Source: Mesobacillus persicus (GTDB taxonomy: Bacteria > Bacillota > Bacilli > Bacillales > Cytobacillaceae). Taken from it: 64,000 bases of DNA. Below are positions 26,072-35,190 of the stretch, piece after piece; the stretch's first letter is position 1, and the number at the start of each line of letters is the position of its first letter. Below the pieces are notes generated by a model. That model saw nothing but the letters and a program-made list of their open reading frames with translations, was not told where the DNA came from and did not search any database. Made by a program: the position numbers and the translations under genes. Location: the NCBI RefSeq assembly GCF_900109925.1, contig NZ_FOBW01000007.1, positions 182,161-246,160 of the forward strand, in the 5' to 3' direction.

Positions 26072-26085
26072 TGAATACGTTTACA
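26072..26085 (-). promoter_or_regulatory. cre-like site in front of cstA
   Basis: Reverse strand TGTAAACGTATTCA matches the CcpA consensus TGWAANCGNTNWCA except one position, 27-40 nt before the cstA start, so CcpA bound here would repress. Confidence 0.5.
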
Positions 26086-26233
26086 TTCACCATTATAAGA
26101 GAAAGAAAGATTGAGAGGGCTGGATTTGGCTTAAAAGGTCATAAATGACGATTATCATGTTTTATTTCAGTATTAAGATGCAAAGAAGAGAGAGGTTGCA
26201 ATATGAATTTTCTATATTAAAAGAGTATTTTCA

Positions 26234-26965
26234 TTAAATTTCCAACCTTGTTCGTAATGCCTTTACATAGTTTCGACTGACGGAGAGTAACTCTTCTCTG
26301 CCAACAAGTTCAAGTTGATAGGCGCCGTTAAACCAAGGGGTTAGGCGAGTAACATGTTCTAGGTTTACTAAATAACTTTTATGAATGCGAAAAAAGTTAT
26401 AAGAACTAAGTCTGCTTTCTAAATCTTTAAGTGGGGTTTTAATTTCAAATTCACCAGTTTTTGATATTATTTTCGTTACTTTTTCTTCCCTAAACATGTA
26501 AAGAATCTCTTTTGGTTCTAAATACAGGATATCTCCTTCTGCCTCAAGGGCCAACTTCGCGGCTTGCTTTCCAAGATCGTGTCCGTGTGGCGTAATGAAC
26601 TTCTTTTCAATTCTTTCAATTGTTTCCTTTAATAATTCTTCATCATAGGGTTTAAGTATATAATCGATGGCATCGTATCGAAACGCTTCAGCTGCAAACT
26701 GAGGATACGCTGTGGCAAAGACAACCAATGGTGCTTTTTTTAGCTCCATTAAGGCCTTTGCTGCGGCCATTCCATTCATCTTTGGCATTTCAACATCTAA
26801 AAACACAATGTCAGGTTGTAATTGGAGGGTCTTCATAATAGCCGCTTCTCCAGACTCAGCTTCCCCGATTATCTGAATAGAAGGAAAAGCTTGAAGCAAA
26901 TGCTTTAACTCATCACGGCTATAACGTTCGTCATCGACAATCAACGTTTTTATCTGCGTATCCAT
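26234..26965 (-). CDS. LytTR-family response regulator
   Basis: 243 residues: receiver domain (1-120) with acidic pair D11/D12, phospho-acceptor D57 (IVFLDVEMPK) and K-containing DYILKPYDE; LytTR DNA-binding domain (about 140-240; FFRIHKSYLVNLEHV, LSVSRNYVKALR). Pairs with the kinase upstream (end-to-end at 26965). Likely controls the neighbouring cstA, by analogy with BtsSR-btsT and YpdAB of E. coli. Confidence 0.85.
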   Translation of the reverse strand: MDTQIKTLIVDDERYSRDELKHLLQAFPSIQIIGEAESGEAAIMKTLQLQPDIVFLDVEMPKMNGMAAAKALMELKKAPLVVFATAYPQFAAEAFRYDAIDYILKPYDEELLKETIERIEKKFITPHGHDLGKQAAKLALEAEGDILYLEPKEILYMFREEKVTKIISKTGEFEIKTPLKDLESRLSSYNFFRIHKSYLVNLEHVTRLTPWFNGAYQLELVGREELLSVSRNYVKALRTRLEI

Positions 26966-28704
26966 TAAGTGATCCCCTTTACAAATGGGATAGAAAAGGT
27001 GATTTCGGTCCCTTTATCCGCTTTGCTTTGTATTTTAAGTGCGGCTGCATCACCATAAGTCATCGTCAGCCTACGGTTAACATTGTAGAGGGCTAGGCCA
27101 GTTCCATTTTCGGAATGGAGGAGAGCCTTTCCAATTTGCTCAGCTCTTTCATTGCTCATACCTTGACCGTTGTCCTCCACTTTTACATGAATGAAATGGT
27201 TGCTTTCTTTGATCGTAATTTTTACAGTACAGTTATTTTCCTTGTCCTTGAATCCATGCTTAATTGAATTTTCAACTAGCGGTTGTAATGTCAAAGGAGG
27301 GATATTCTGTAGAAGTGCGTGATCATCTATATCGTAAACCACTTCTAATTTATCTACAAATCTTGCTTCTTCGATTGATAAATAGGCTTTAGTATGTTTT
27401 ATTTCCTGTTCGAGCGTCGTCATGCTGTGAGTTGTTACACTGAGATTCTGGCGCAAATAATGAGAAAGAGATATGAGCAGTTTTCGTGCCTTGTTAGGAT
27501 CAATACGAACAAGTGAGACAATGGTATTTAATGTATTAAATAGAAAATGTGGGCTAATTTGTGCTTGCAATGCCATAATTTCGGCTTCCTTTGCCAGCTG
27601 GTAGGCCTTGTCTGCCTCAGCGATTTCGAGCTGGTTACTAATCATTGTACTTAGACCCGAGATTAGTTCCATGACTACATTGGTGATTTCCTTTTCAGAG
27701 CGGAAGTAAAATTTTAGCGTACCAATTGTTTCTCCACGAAGTTTAAGTGGAGCGATTACCGCTGCACCAAGTGGACAGCCCTTGACGCGGCAATGGATTG
27801 ATTCCTGATTGGCAACGACAATTTCTCCTTTTCGAATTGCATCTATGGTGATTTGGGTTTGAATTTGACTTTCTGCACGATGGTGATCATCTCCTAGACC
27901 AACATGCGATAATATCTCAGTCAAGTTTGTCATGGCAACGGCGCTAGTTTTGATTTCCTTATGTAAAATGGAACAAACGGCTTGGGCTGAATCAGAATTT
28001 ATCCCATTTCGCAGGTGAGCAAGTGTCTGGTCTGCTAAACGGAGAATTTTCTGCGCTTGTACAGCAACGACTTTTTCTTCCTCTTGGACGACATTGCGAA
28101 TCACGAGGAGAAACAGTGCACAACCAAGACCGTTTGCCACAATCATTGGGAGCCCGATAATCTCAACCAAAGTCCACGCCTGTTCAAAGGGGCGAGACAG
28201 GAGCAAAATGATGAGCATTTGAATCGTTTCAGCCAGTGCCCCAATCAATAGAGCCGAATTTAGTTTCACATGTCTGTTTTTTTTATGAAAGAACCCAGCC
28301 AAGGCCCCGGCAATAATGGCGGCGAGTCCACAGGCAAGAGCTGTAAAGCCTCCTAAAGTAAACCGGTGAATTCCGGCAATTAACCCGGCACCAATCCCAA
28401 CCTTATATCCTCCTAACAGGCCTGCAATCACTACACCAATGACTCGAGAATTGGCAATTGCTTCATCTGCAGCTAAATCTGATGCCCAGCGGTTAAAGCT
28501 CAAGCTCTCTGTACTTAAGCTAAGGCCAGTATAGGTTCCGATTATACCGAAAAAACCGAAAAAAATAATTGCCGTATACTGTTGATGTCGTTGGAGTTTC
28601 TCATTATAAATCATATCCCTAAAGAATTGAAATCTTGTGAGGATAAAGGCGATGGTTACGATGATTCCTAGCCTTTCTACCATCGTTGTCAGCAGTTCGA
28701 ACAT
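26965..28704 (-). CDS. LytS-type sensor histidine kinase
   Basis: 579 residues: 5TM-Lyt membrane sensor (about 1-205), GAF domain (about 225-360, with CRVKGCPLG), HisKA_7TM-type kinase core with QISPHFLFN (His386) and ATP lid DNGQGM. The LytS/BtsS/YpdA group responds to pyruvate or related signals. ATG at 28704 has AAAGGAG 7 nt upstream; the in-frame ATG at 28710 is too close to it. Stop and regulator start overlap, so kinase and regulator form one operon. Confidence 0.87.
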   Translation of the reverse strand: MFELLTTMVERLGIIVTIAFILTRFQFFRDMIYNEKLQRHQQYTAIIFFGFFGIIGTYTGLSLSTESLSFNRWASDLAADEAIANSRVIGVVIAGLLGGYKVGIGAGLIAGIHRFTLGGFTALACGLAAIIAGALAGFFHKKNRHVKLNSALLIGALAETIQMLIILLLSRPFEQAWTLVEIIGLPMIVANGLGCALFLLVIRNVVQEEEKVVAVQAQKILRLADQTLAHLRNGINSDSAQAVCSILHKEIKTSAVAMTNLTEILSHVGLGDDHHRAESQIQTQITIDAIRKGEIVVANQESIHCRVKGCPLGAAVIAPLKLRGETIGTLKFYFRSEKEITNVVMELISGLSTMISNQLEIAEADKAYQLAKEAEIMALQAQISPHFLFNTLNTIVSLVRIDPNKARKLLISLSHYLRQNLSVTTHSMTTLEQEIKHTKAYLSIEEARFVDKLEVVYDIDDHALLQNIPPLTLQPLVENSIKHGFKDKENNCTVKITIKESNHFIHVKVEDNGQGMSNERAEQIGKALLHSENGTGLALYNVNRRLTMTYGDAAALKIQSKADKGTEITFSIPFVKGIT

Positions 28705-28812
28705 AGTCATGCTCCTTTTTTATGGGAGATATTCTTATTATGAGCCAAATTACCCGAAGGCTTATTTAGCTCATTGTATGCCATCTTTTTCTGATTTAAA
28801 AGCTTCCAATTG

Positions 28813-28864
28813 TAAAAAAGAGTACCAGTATCGTTTAGGTTGTACAAACGATACTGATACTCTT
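28813..28864 (-). terminator. strong terminator behind the sufT-like gene
   Basis: GAGTACCAGTATCGTTT (28820-28836) pairs with AAACGATACTGATACTC (28846-28862); the reverse strand continues with six T. Confidence 0.85.
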
Positions 28865-28894
28865 GATTAGACTGGTTGTTTAATAGTTCCTTTT

Positions 28895-29209
28895 TTAACT
28901 TGGGATTCCTAAAGCAATCCTAGCGTAGCGGGACATTCTGTCCTTTGTCCAAGCAGGGCTCCAGACAATGTTTATTTTAATCTCTCTTAATTCTTTAATA
29001 TTAGCAGACAGTTTCATATGCGCATCTGACATAATCTGTGGTGCCATTGGGCAGCCCATAGAAGTCATTGTCATATTAACTTGGACATTGTTTTCTTCAT
29101 CTAGTAGAACATCATAGATGAGACCGAGGTTCACAATATCAATCCCTAACTCAGGATCCATTACTTCCTCTAAAACTTCATATATTCTATCCGTTAATTC
29201 CTTACTCAT
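28895..29209 (-). CDS. MIP18/DUF59-family metal-sulfur cluster assembly factor (SufT-like)
   Basis: 104 residues. VMDPELGIDIVNLGLIYDV (about 14-32) and MTSMGCPMAPQI with one conserved Cys are DUF59 hallmarks; such proteins help deliver Fe-S clusters. ATG at 29209 has GAGGTG 6 nt upstream; the in-frame start at 29242 lacks one. It lies downstream of the DUF438-hemerythrin gene, separated by about 70 nt, and may be co-transcribed from the Fnr promoter. Confidence 0.8.
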   Translation of the reverse strand: MSKELTDRIYEVLEEVMDPELGIDIVNLGLIYDVLLDEENNVQVNMTMTSMGCPMAPQIMSDAHMKLSANIKELREIKINIVWSPAWTKDRMSRYARIALGIPS

Positions 29210-29280
29210 CCTATTCACCTCATTTAAAATAGTTATGTTCAATACATCAACATGTTCAAAGAGAGCAGACTTTGTTTGGT

Positions 29281-30510
29281 TTAGGAGAGAATTCGTTTTT
29301 CTCCCTCAATAGCCTGAATTGGATCGATGTTTTGGGTAAACTCAAGCGTACCAATATATTCTCCATCTTCATCTCGTACAGCGAAATAGCGGATATAAAC
29401 GTACTTGTCACGGAATTTTATATAAAAATCCTCTACATCCTTAATGCCTGCCTTAAATTCTCGCAACAAATCTTCTACAACATGTACACTTTTCGGTGGA
29501 TGGCAATTTTGAACCGTACGACCGATGACAGCCTTTGTTCTATGAAAGATCCGTTCCTTACCATGTGAAAAATAGCGCACGACATCATCTTGATCAATGA
29601 ATGTAATATCAACTGGTAAATGGTTTAACATGAGCTCTAACTGTTTTAAAGATAGAAGTCCTGTTTCCATTTTGATAAAACCATCAGACATAGCTGCCCC
29701 TTTAACTTCCTTACGCTCCGGCTTCCAGACTCCAGCGGGGCTCGTTAAGCAGTAGCCAATATCCTCACCATCATGGGCAATTTTGACCCATTCGTCTTCT
29801 GTTAGGGTTTGTAAAGCCATTGGGAAGAGGATGTTTTCTTCCTTATAGACCATCTCACTCGTTTCCTTGATGACGAAGTAAACGGCTGAACTGATTGCCT
29901 TTTTATCTCCGTTATAGTTTGTTAACTTTTCTTTCGCTCCTTTAATCGCAGCGCGAATTCCATCGTCAACGCCCCACATTACTTGAGTAGGTCCCATAAT
30001 TCCGTATTTTTCAAGATAAGGGAAGAGTAAGTTTTCTTTCCGTGTATAATGTTTGTCGACATCATATAGTAGATTCAAATCTTCCACTAATTTGTTGATA
30101 TTTTCCTCGCTATCTTCTTTTTCAAATCGTTCCAGATGCAACTGCATTTTGAAGTTTACGAGCAAGTCAATTTCTTTATTTTCAAGCTTAAAAGTATGAA
30201 TTGGGTGTCCAGGTTGATCTTCAGGTGTTTCCGAACGATGAATATCCTCAATTGAACCTTTAAAAATCGCGGTATGAACAGAGCAAAGTCGTTGTACTTC
30301 AGAAACTGGAATCCCTTCTTCTTCCATTAAAGCCTGCTCCAATTGAGAGATTTCAGCCACCGTAATATTCCCTACGGCATCTTCGAATTGTGCTTTTACT
30401 TCATCGACACTTTTCCCGTTGTGTAAATCTTTAATGATTTTTTTCAACATTTCTTGACGCTCTGTTTTGTTTTCTATGACTTTTTCACGATTGTTAATGA
30501 TTTCGCTCAT
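29281..30510 (-). CDS. DUF438-hemerythrin-PAS protein
   Basis: 409 residues: DUF438 helical domain (about 15-85), hemerythrin-like HHE region (about 85-235, with HxxxE-type ligands HLERFEKE, HYTRKENLLFPYLE, YKEENILFPMAL), and a C-terminal PAS domain (about 285-400). Di-iron hemerythrin domains bind oxygen or NO, and PAS may bind heme. Likely a cytoplasmic redox or NO-response protein. ATG at 30510 has AAAGGAG 7 nt upstream. An Fnr-type promoter lies at 30770-30814. Confidence 0.82.
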   Translation of the reverse strand: MSEIINNREKVIENKTERQEMLKKIIKDLHNGKSVDEVKAQFEDAVGNITVAEISQLEQALMEEEGIPVSEVQRLCSVHTAIFKGSIEDIHRSETPEDQPGHPIHTFKLENKEIDLLVNFKMQLHLERFEKEDSEENINKLVEDLNLLYDVDKHYTRKENLLFPYLEKYGIMGPTQVMWGVDDGIRAAIKGAKEKLTNYNGDKKAISSAVYFVIKETSEMVYKEENILFPMALQTLTEDEWVKIAHDGEDIGYCLTSPAGVWKPERKEVKGAAMSDGFIKMETGLLSLKQLELMLNHLPVDITFIDQDDVVRYFSHGKERIFHRTKAVIGRTVQNCHPPKSVHVVEDLLREFKAGIKDVEDFYIKFRDKYVYIRYFAVRDEDGEYIGTLEFTQNIDPIQAIEGEKRILS

Positions 30511-30598
30511 ATCAATTCTCCTTTTTTTGGAAAACGTTTTTTTATTAGGCAATTTTTAAGAGACTGTTGTTTTTGTTAATGATAACTTTGTAGAAACC

Positions 30599-30663
30599 CG
30601 GTTGATTGGAGCGTAAGGTGCGAGACTCCCGCGGAAAGCGAGCATCCTGGAGAAGAAATCAAC
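30599..30663. repeat. shortened Bacillaceae repeat (TTGATTGGAGCG type)
   Basis: Begins GGTTGATTGGAGCGTAAGG and ends CTGGAGAAGAAATCAACC, with GCGAGACTCCCGCGGAAAGCG inside. This is a compact form of a common intergenic repeat; it sits in the 5' leader of the DUF438 gene. A fused remnant of the same repeat is seen near 3238. Confidence 0.65.
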
Positions 30664-30771
30664 CTTTCCTGGTTCGTTAGCAACAATCTTTCAGAAATGA
30701 GCCATTTATTCAAATCAATTCTATTGTCATGATGTATATAGTAAAAATGAGTGATAACTTTTCTCATTAAC

Positions 30772-30814
30772 AATGTAACACATCAAAAATAATGGGTTTG
30801 TGATACAGGTCACA
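30772..30814 (-). promoter_or_regulatory. Fnr-type class II promoter of the DUF438 gene
   Basis: TGTGA-TACAGG-TCACA at 30799-30814 is a perfect Fnr/Crp-type box. On the reverse strand TACATT starts 21 nt after the box, which puts the box centre near -41, the class II position. The gene starts about 260 nt further on, behind the repeat. Confidence 0.7.
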
Positions 30815-31062
30815 CATAGAAAAGTTGTCACTTTTTTATTAATCTGCTGATATCCTTTATGGCTGGCGGGGGACGGGATATTCACCATTATCTAAAAGCC
30901 CTTTATGTCACAATTTGGACACGGAAAGTTCAATAAAGTCGGAGAATCAATCAATAACTTTCGGGAATCGATGCATAACTCGCAAGAATGTATCGATACC
31001 TACAGATAATCAATTCATAACTATCAGTCCCTCTTAAAATGATGTCGAATATGTCATGTTGA

Positions 31063-31080
31063 GTACGCCATGGGGGTATA
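31063..31080 (+). promoter_or_regulatory. CsoR operator-like site
   Basis: GTACGCCATGGGGGTATA resembles the Bacillus CsoR operator (TACCC-N-GGGGGTA type) and overlaps a candidate -10 (TATAGT). Position about 30 nt before the csoR start fits self-repression. Confidence 0.5.
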
Positions 31081-31108
31081 GTAAAATGGAGGAAAGGAGG
31101 TTTTTGCT

Positions 31109-31450
31109 TTGGATATCCTCGATTCTGATGTTGACATAAATGAAGCTGATGAACCTTGTTGTTCTTCTGACAGAAAAAGTCATCACTCTGATAAAATGAA
31201 GAAAAACCTGGTAACAAGACTGAACCGAATTGAAGGGCAAATTAGGGGCATAAAAGGGCTTATTGAGAAAGATACGTACTGTGATGACGTAATTACTCAG
31301 ATTTCCGCAACTCAAGCGGCGCTAAACAGTGTGGCAAAACTTTTATTAGAGGGACATATGAAAACATGTATTGTTGAGAGGATTCAAGAGGGTGATCAGG
31401 AAGTGGTCGATGAACTTCTTGTCACGATACAAAAACTAATGAAAAAATAA
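31109..31450 (+). CDS. csoR: CsoR-family metal-sensing repressor
   Basis: 113 residues, all-helical. The Cu(I) ligand set is visible as Cys58, His83 and Cys87 (TYCDDV; EGHMKTC), with RLNRIEGQIRGIKG in helix 1. The N-terminal extension (1-30) is unusual, with CC at 17-18 and HH at 25-26. It stands alone: no copper ATPase or chaperone adjacent. TTG start at 31109 with AAAGGAGG 8 nt upstream. RcnR-like or persulfide-sensing CstR forms are alternatives, less fitting because of the His. Confidence 0.8.
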   Translation: MDILDSDVDINEADEPCCSSDRKSHHSDKMKKNLVTRLNRIEGQIRGIKGLIEKDTYCDDVITQISATQAALNSVAKLLLEGHMKTCIVERIQEGDQEVVDELLVTIQKLMKK

Positions 31451-31455
31451 ACTAA

Positions 31456-31486
31456 AACCCCAAAAGAAACCTTTTGGGGTTGAGTT
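31456..31486 (+). terminator. csoR terminator
   Basis: AACCCCAAAAG pairs with CTTTTGGGGTT, followed by GAGTTTTTG. Confidence 0.8.
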
Positions 31487-31510
31487 TTTGATATGGAAAT
31501 TAGGACTCGA

Positions 31511-32245
31511 TCACCCGAGTTTTGCCAGGTGTTCGTAAACTTCTCCGAGGGTATGGAAGCCAGCTTCTTGAGCCTTTTTGATGTGGTGCGCCCATAACTT
31601 TGCCGTCATTAAGGAATCCCCGAGGGCATGGTGACGGTCTTTTATTTCAATCCCGTACTCTGTGCAAATTTTCTCCAAAGGCTGTGAGCCTGATGTGGGA
31701 TCAATAATTCGTGTTAGAAAAGAAGTATCGATAATCCGGTGTTGAAACTTGGTGCGGGTGAGTTCCCACGTGAGTTTCTGCATAAAGCGCTGCTCATGTT
31801 TGGAGTGATGGGCAATCAGAATTCTACTGGATGTAAAATGGAAAAACTTCAGCAAAACATCAGAGGCTTTGGGAGCAGTTCGCAGTTCCTCTTCACGAAT
31901 ATTAGTCAAAGCTGTAATCTGTGGGGATAGAGGGGAGTGAGTCTGGACAAGGGAATAAAAGGTTTCTTGCTCCTGTAACTCCAGCCCCTTCATTTTAACA
32001 GCGCCAATAGAAATGATTTCGTCTCCTTTTTCTGGATAGAACCCTGTAGTTTCGATATCAAACACAACGAATTCAAGCTTACTTAGTGGAGTTGCTAAAT
32101 CATCTTTCTTCCTGACTTCCTTCTCAAGTTGACGTAGGAAGGAGATACTTTGTGCGTTTGTTTGACCGTGACCTGCAAGGACGTTTGAGCCGATTTTTTT
32201 AGTTCCCATCCCTCTGAAATACTGGATAAAGTCATTCATGCCCAT
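31511..32245 (-). CDS. DEDDh 3'-5' exonuclease (DnaQ-like)
   Basis: 244 residues. Exo I FDIETTGFYPEKGDEI, Exo II/III residues further on and HHALGDSLMTA (DEDDh His and Asp near residues 205-210) define a DnaQ-type exonuclease. It overlaps the end of the DUF294 gene by 14 nt, so both are translated together. The pairing of DUF294 with such an exonuclease recurs in Bacillaceae; the substrate is unknown. Confidence 0.82.
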   Translation of the reverse strand: MGMNDFIQYFRGMGTKKIGSNVLAGHGQTNAQSISFLRQLEKEVRKKDDLATPLSKLEFVVFDIETTGFYPEKGDEIISIGAVKMKGLELQEQETFYSLVQTHSPLSPQITALTNIREEELRTAPKASDVLLKFFHFTSSRILIAHHSKHEQRFMQKLTWELTRTKFQHRIIDTSFLTRIIDPTSGSQPLEKICTEYGIEIKDRHHALGDSLMTAKLWAHHIKKAQEAGFHTLGEVYEHLAKLG

Positions 32246-33224
32246 GGAAATCTTCCTTTTCTACAAGTTTTCTTGCATATTCAAACAGATGAACACCGTC
32301 CTTAAGAATCTCTTTTACCATTTTCCTTTGTTGTTTCGATAGCTGGTCTATTGCTATGAAATGTCCAGATTCATAGTCTAATGGACTTGCAAAGGTCAAA
32401 CGAAGGTTCTGTAACTGTTGAAATTGCTCGATAGACTGTTTGCGCTTAGAGAAAGGTAACACAGAATCAGGTAAGTGTTTCAGGCGGTCAAGTGTAGAGG
32501 TTTCCAGAATCTTTTCGCGAATAGCCAGCAGTCTTGCGGCATTAACATAGGGAAAGATAGCTGTTTCCTTTACGTTTAGATGTCCGGAGAAAGCCCCATG
32601 AGATTCCACTAGAAATTGACCCAAAATTCCAATGCCTTTTCTAATATGCATGGTATTTTGAAGTATACGGGGAAGCAAATGCTCATGATGAATAGAGTGG
32701 TGGACGGCTTTTTTTAACCGTGTGAGTAAAGACTCTGTTCCCATAAGGGCTCTTCCGTCAATAAAGGTTAAAAGATGGCGAATGGATTCCCAGGATGAGT
32801 CGAGTATCCAGGTGGTTAATTGAGCGTGCCAGCCTTCAATTGGTTTACACCATAAGGGGTTACTAGCCATGACATTGCCATCACATTTTTTATACCCTGT
32901 CACTTGTAGACCTTCGGAAATTTCTTTTCCAAGTTCTAAGAAGTACTCCTGTGCACGAGGGTTATCGGTCTCATCATACACAATCCCGTGGTCTTGATCG
33001 CTCCAAATCCCTTGTTCACTTCTCCCCCCGCTCCCCATGATGAAGAAGCAGAAGGAGGAAGGTGGTGGACCTAGAGTTTGTTGAAGTGTTTTCATTGAAA
33101 TGGAGACAGTTTGCTCGATAATTTCATCATGGAATTCATTTAAATCAGTTAAACTGGACCAGACATGGCTAATTTCCTGGTCCCGGAACGCCCTAATATG
33201 AGAGTAGTCGCTGAAGTTTGCCAT
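32232..33224 (-). CDS. DUF294 nucleotidyltransferase-like protein
   Basis: 330 residues. IMGSGGRSEQGIWSDQDHGI (about 65-85) is the GS-xxx-D-x-D nucleotidyltransferase signature, as in GlnD-type enzymes; C-terminal DUF294_C helices follow (about 185-325). ATG at 33224 has AAGGAG 8 nt upstream; the in-frame start at 33278 does not. It lies behind amt in the place where many bacteria have glnK, so a nitrogen-signalling role is possible but unproven. Confidence 0.75.
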   Translation of the reverse strand: MANFSDYSHIRAFRDQEISHVWSSLTDLNEFHDEIIEQTVSISMKTLQQTLGPPPSSFCFFIMGSGGRSEQGIWSDQDHGIVYDETDNPRAQEYFLELGKEISEGLQVTGYKKCDGNVMASNPLWCKPIEGWHAQLTTWILDSSWESIRHLLTFIDGRALMGTESLLTRLKKAVHHSIHHEHLLPRILQNTMHIRKGIGILGQFLVESHGAFSGHLNVKETAIFPYVNAARLLAIREKILETSTLDRLKHLPDSVLPFSKRKQSIEQFQQLQNLRLTFASPLDYESGHFIAIDQLSKQQRKMVKEILKDGVHLFEYARKLVEKEDFHGHE

Positions 33225-33325
33225 GCCATTTTCTCCTTCACTATAAAAATAGCAGTTCCCCCTGAGTACTAGGCCCAAGGGGAAGTGCGGATATTAACTA
33301 TTGATAACCTATTTGTCTTTGGTAG

Positions 33326-34636
33326 CTAAGCTTTTACAGCTCCACTATCTCCTCCGATGTGTTTAATAGAAGGATTATCATTACTAGTTGTTTGTTCTGC
33401 TTGTAGCATTTCAGGGTATCCGTATGCACCGTGCTCGCTAATATCAAGGCCCATAATTTCTTCTTCTTCTGTTACACGGAGACCGCCCATAACACCTTTC
33501 ATAATCGCTAATAGCACGAAGGAGACGATGAAGGCAAAGGCGCCACATACGACAACTCCTAATAACTGCACGCCTAATTGTTCAAATCCGCCACCGTAGA
33601 ATAAGCCAGGCTGACCAACAGAGGCAAGTTCAGGTGTCGCGAAGAATCCAGTTGAAAGTGTTCCCCAGATACCAGCTGCACCGTGAACCGAAAGTGCATA
33701 GATTGGATCATCAATTTTACGAGCTTCAAAGAAGCGAATGCTATAGAATACGAGAATTCCTGCGACAAAACCAATGACTACTGACGCCCATGTATCAACG
33801 AAAGCACAAGATGCTGTAATCGCAACCAAGCCGGCTAAAGCACCGTTTAACATCATGGAAACATCAGCTTTCCCCATAACCACCCAAGAAATGATCATTG
33901 CAGCAATTGTACCGGCAGCCGCAGCAAGATTTGTGTTTACGGCAACAAATCCAAAGAATGCATCATCAACGGCTATTGTGCTCCCAGCGTTGAAACCGAA
34001 CCAACCGACCCAGAGTAGTAGAACACTTAGTGCTGTGTAGACTTGGTTATGTCCGTAAAGATTGTTTGCAGAACCATCTTTATTGTATTTCCCGATTCTC
34101 GGTTTTAAAAGAATCGTAGCTGCTAAAGCAGCCATTGCACCAGTTAAGTGAACAACAGTGGAGCCAGCAAAATCCTGTTTTCCATGTTCTGCCAACCAGC
34201 CTCCACCCCAGATCCAGTGAGCTATTGGAGGGTAAACCAACACTGAGAAAAGAACCGCGAATACAAGGTATACTCCCATTTTCGCTCTTTCAGCAAATCC
34301 ACCGAAGGCAATGGTTAATGAAATTCCAGCAAAGGCTGTTTGGAATAAAAAGAATACTGCCCCGGATAGCCCTAATCCTTCAACATCATAGCCTGAATAA
34401 AAGAAGTCCGATAGTCCAATAAACGCATTTCCACTTCCAAAAATTAACCCGTAACCGACTGCCCAAAAGACGATTGAACCAATTCCAAATGTGAGAATTG
34501 TTTTACCGGCAATGTGTCCGGCGTTTTTCATTCTAGTTGATCCCGTTTCGAGTAAAATAAAGCCCCCGATCATTAAGATAACTAACACCGCAGATACCAT
34601 AACCCAAAGGCTATTCATTAAAAACATCGTATCCAT
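33326..34636 (-). CDS. amt: AmtB-type ammonium transporter
   Basis: 436 residues, 11 membrane helices, cytoplasmic tail. VHLTGAMAALAATILL (conserved pore His and Thr) and GFNAGSTIA, HGAAGIWGTLSTG (second pore His) are Amt motifs. ATG at 34636 has GGGGAG 7 nt upstream; ATG at 34642 is too close. A TnrA box lies about 85-100 nt upstream. No glnK follows. Confidence 0.88.
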   Translation of the reverse strand: MDTMFLMNSLWVMVSAVLVILMIGGFILLETGSTRMKNAGHIAGKTILTFGIGSIVFWAVGYGLIFGSGNAFIGLSDFFYSGYDVEGLGLSGAVFFLFQTAFAGISLTIAFGGFAERAKMGVYLVFAVLFSVLVYPPIAHWIWGGGWLAEHGKQDFAGSTVVHLTGAMAALAATILLKPRIGKYNKDGSANNLYGHNQVYTALSVLLLWVGWFGFNAGSTIAVDDAFFGFVAVNTNLAAAAGTIAAMIISWVVMGKADVSMMLNGALAGLVAITASCAFVDTWASVVIGFVAGILVFYSIRFFEARKIDDPIYALSVHGAAGIWGTLSTGFFATPELASVGQPGLFYGGGFEQLGVQLLGVVVCGAFAFIVSFVLLAIMKGVMGGLRVTEEEEIMGLDISEHGAYGYPEMLQAEQTTSNDNPSIKHIGGDSGAVKA

Positions 34637-34719
34637 AATCATTCTCCCCTTCCAAAATTGTTTATTTGGCTTTCTTGTAACTGTATTTTCGCATCGCTAC
34701 AAAGTTATTTCTACAACGA

Positions 34720-34736
34720 TGTTAGAAAACCTTACA
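34720..34736 (-). promoter_or_regulatory. TnrA/GlnR box of amt
   Basis: TGTTAGAAAACCTTACA fits TGTNA-N7-TNACA perfectly, upstream of amt. Confidence 0.7.
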
Positions 34737-34826
34737 TATAATTTGGAAGAGGAGGAACAGATTGCCTTTTTGCTCATTGATATTCGTTTAATTGTACTAT
34801 GAAAACTGGATGCAGATACGATGGTA

Positions 34827-35156
34827 TTACCTTTTACGTGTTCCGAATTGTGCGTTAAGCTGCCCTTGAATCATTTTATTGCGTAGTTTAGTTGCATCAG
34901 CATTTTTCTTCTTCATTTCCTGACGAATTTCATATGTTTGTACACCATCCTCAATCTTCTCAGCGATTTCCATTAGCAATTCAATGTCCGCAAATGAATA
35001 TTTTCGGCTGCCTCCACTTGTTCTTTCGGGAAAGATTAGCTTGCGTTCCTCATAGTAACGAATCTGTCGTTCGGACAACCCGGTCAGTTCTCTAACAATT
35101 CCTATCGTAATGACTTTTTTATCCTTATAAGAAGCTTCTTTTGCCATTCTATCCAC
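34827..35156 (-). CDS. tnrA: TnrA-like nitrogen regulator (MerR family), copy 1
   Basis: 109 residues: MerR helix-turn-helix (about 15-80; [20 protein letters not shown]), short dimer helix, and C-terminal [12 protein letters not shown], the tail that in TnrA contacts feedback-inhibited glutamine synthetase. The start used is GTG/ATG-type at 35156; an alternative Met lies three codons in. A TnrA box at 35191-35207 sits 35 nt upstream, fitting self-activation. Adjacent and pointing toward amt. Confidence 0.85.
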   Translation of the reverse strand: MDRMAKEASYKDKKVITIGIVRELTGLSERQIRYYEERKLIFPERTSGGSRKYSFADIELLMEIAEKIEDGVQTYEIRQEMKKKNADATKLRNKMIQGQLNAQFGTRKR

Positions 35157-35190
35157 CCCATTTTGGTTTCGAGCTACTTTTTTAAAAATA

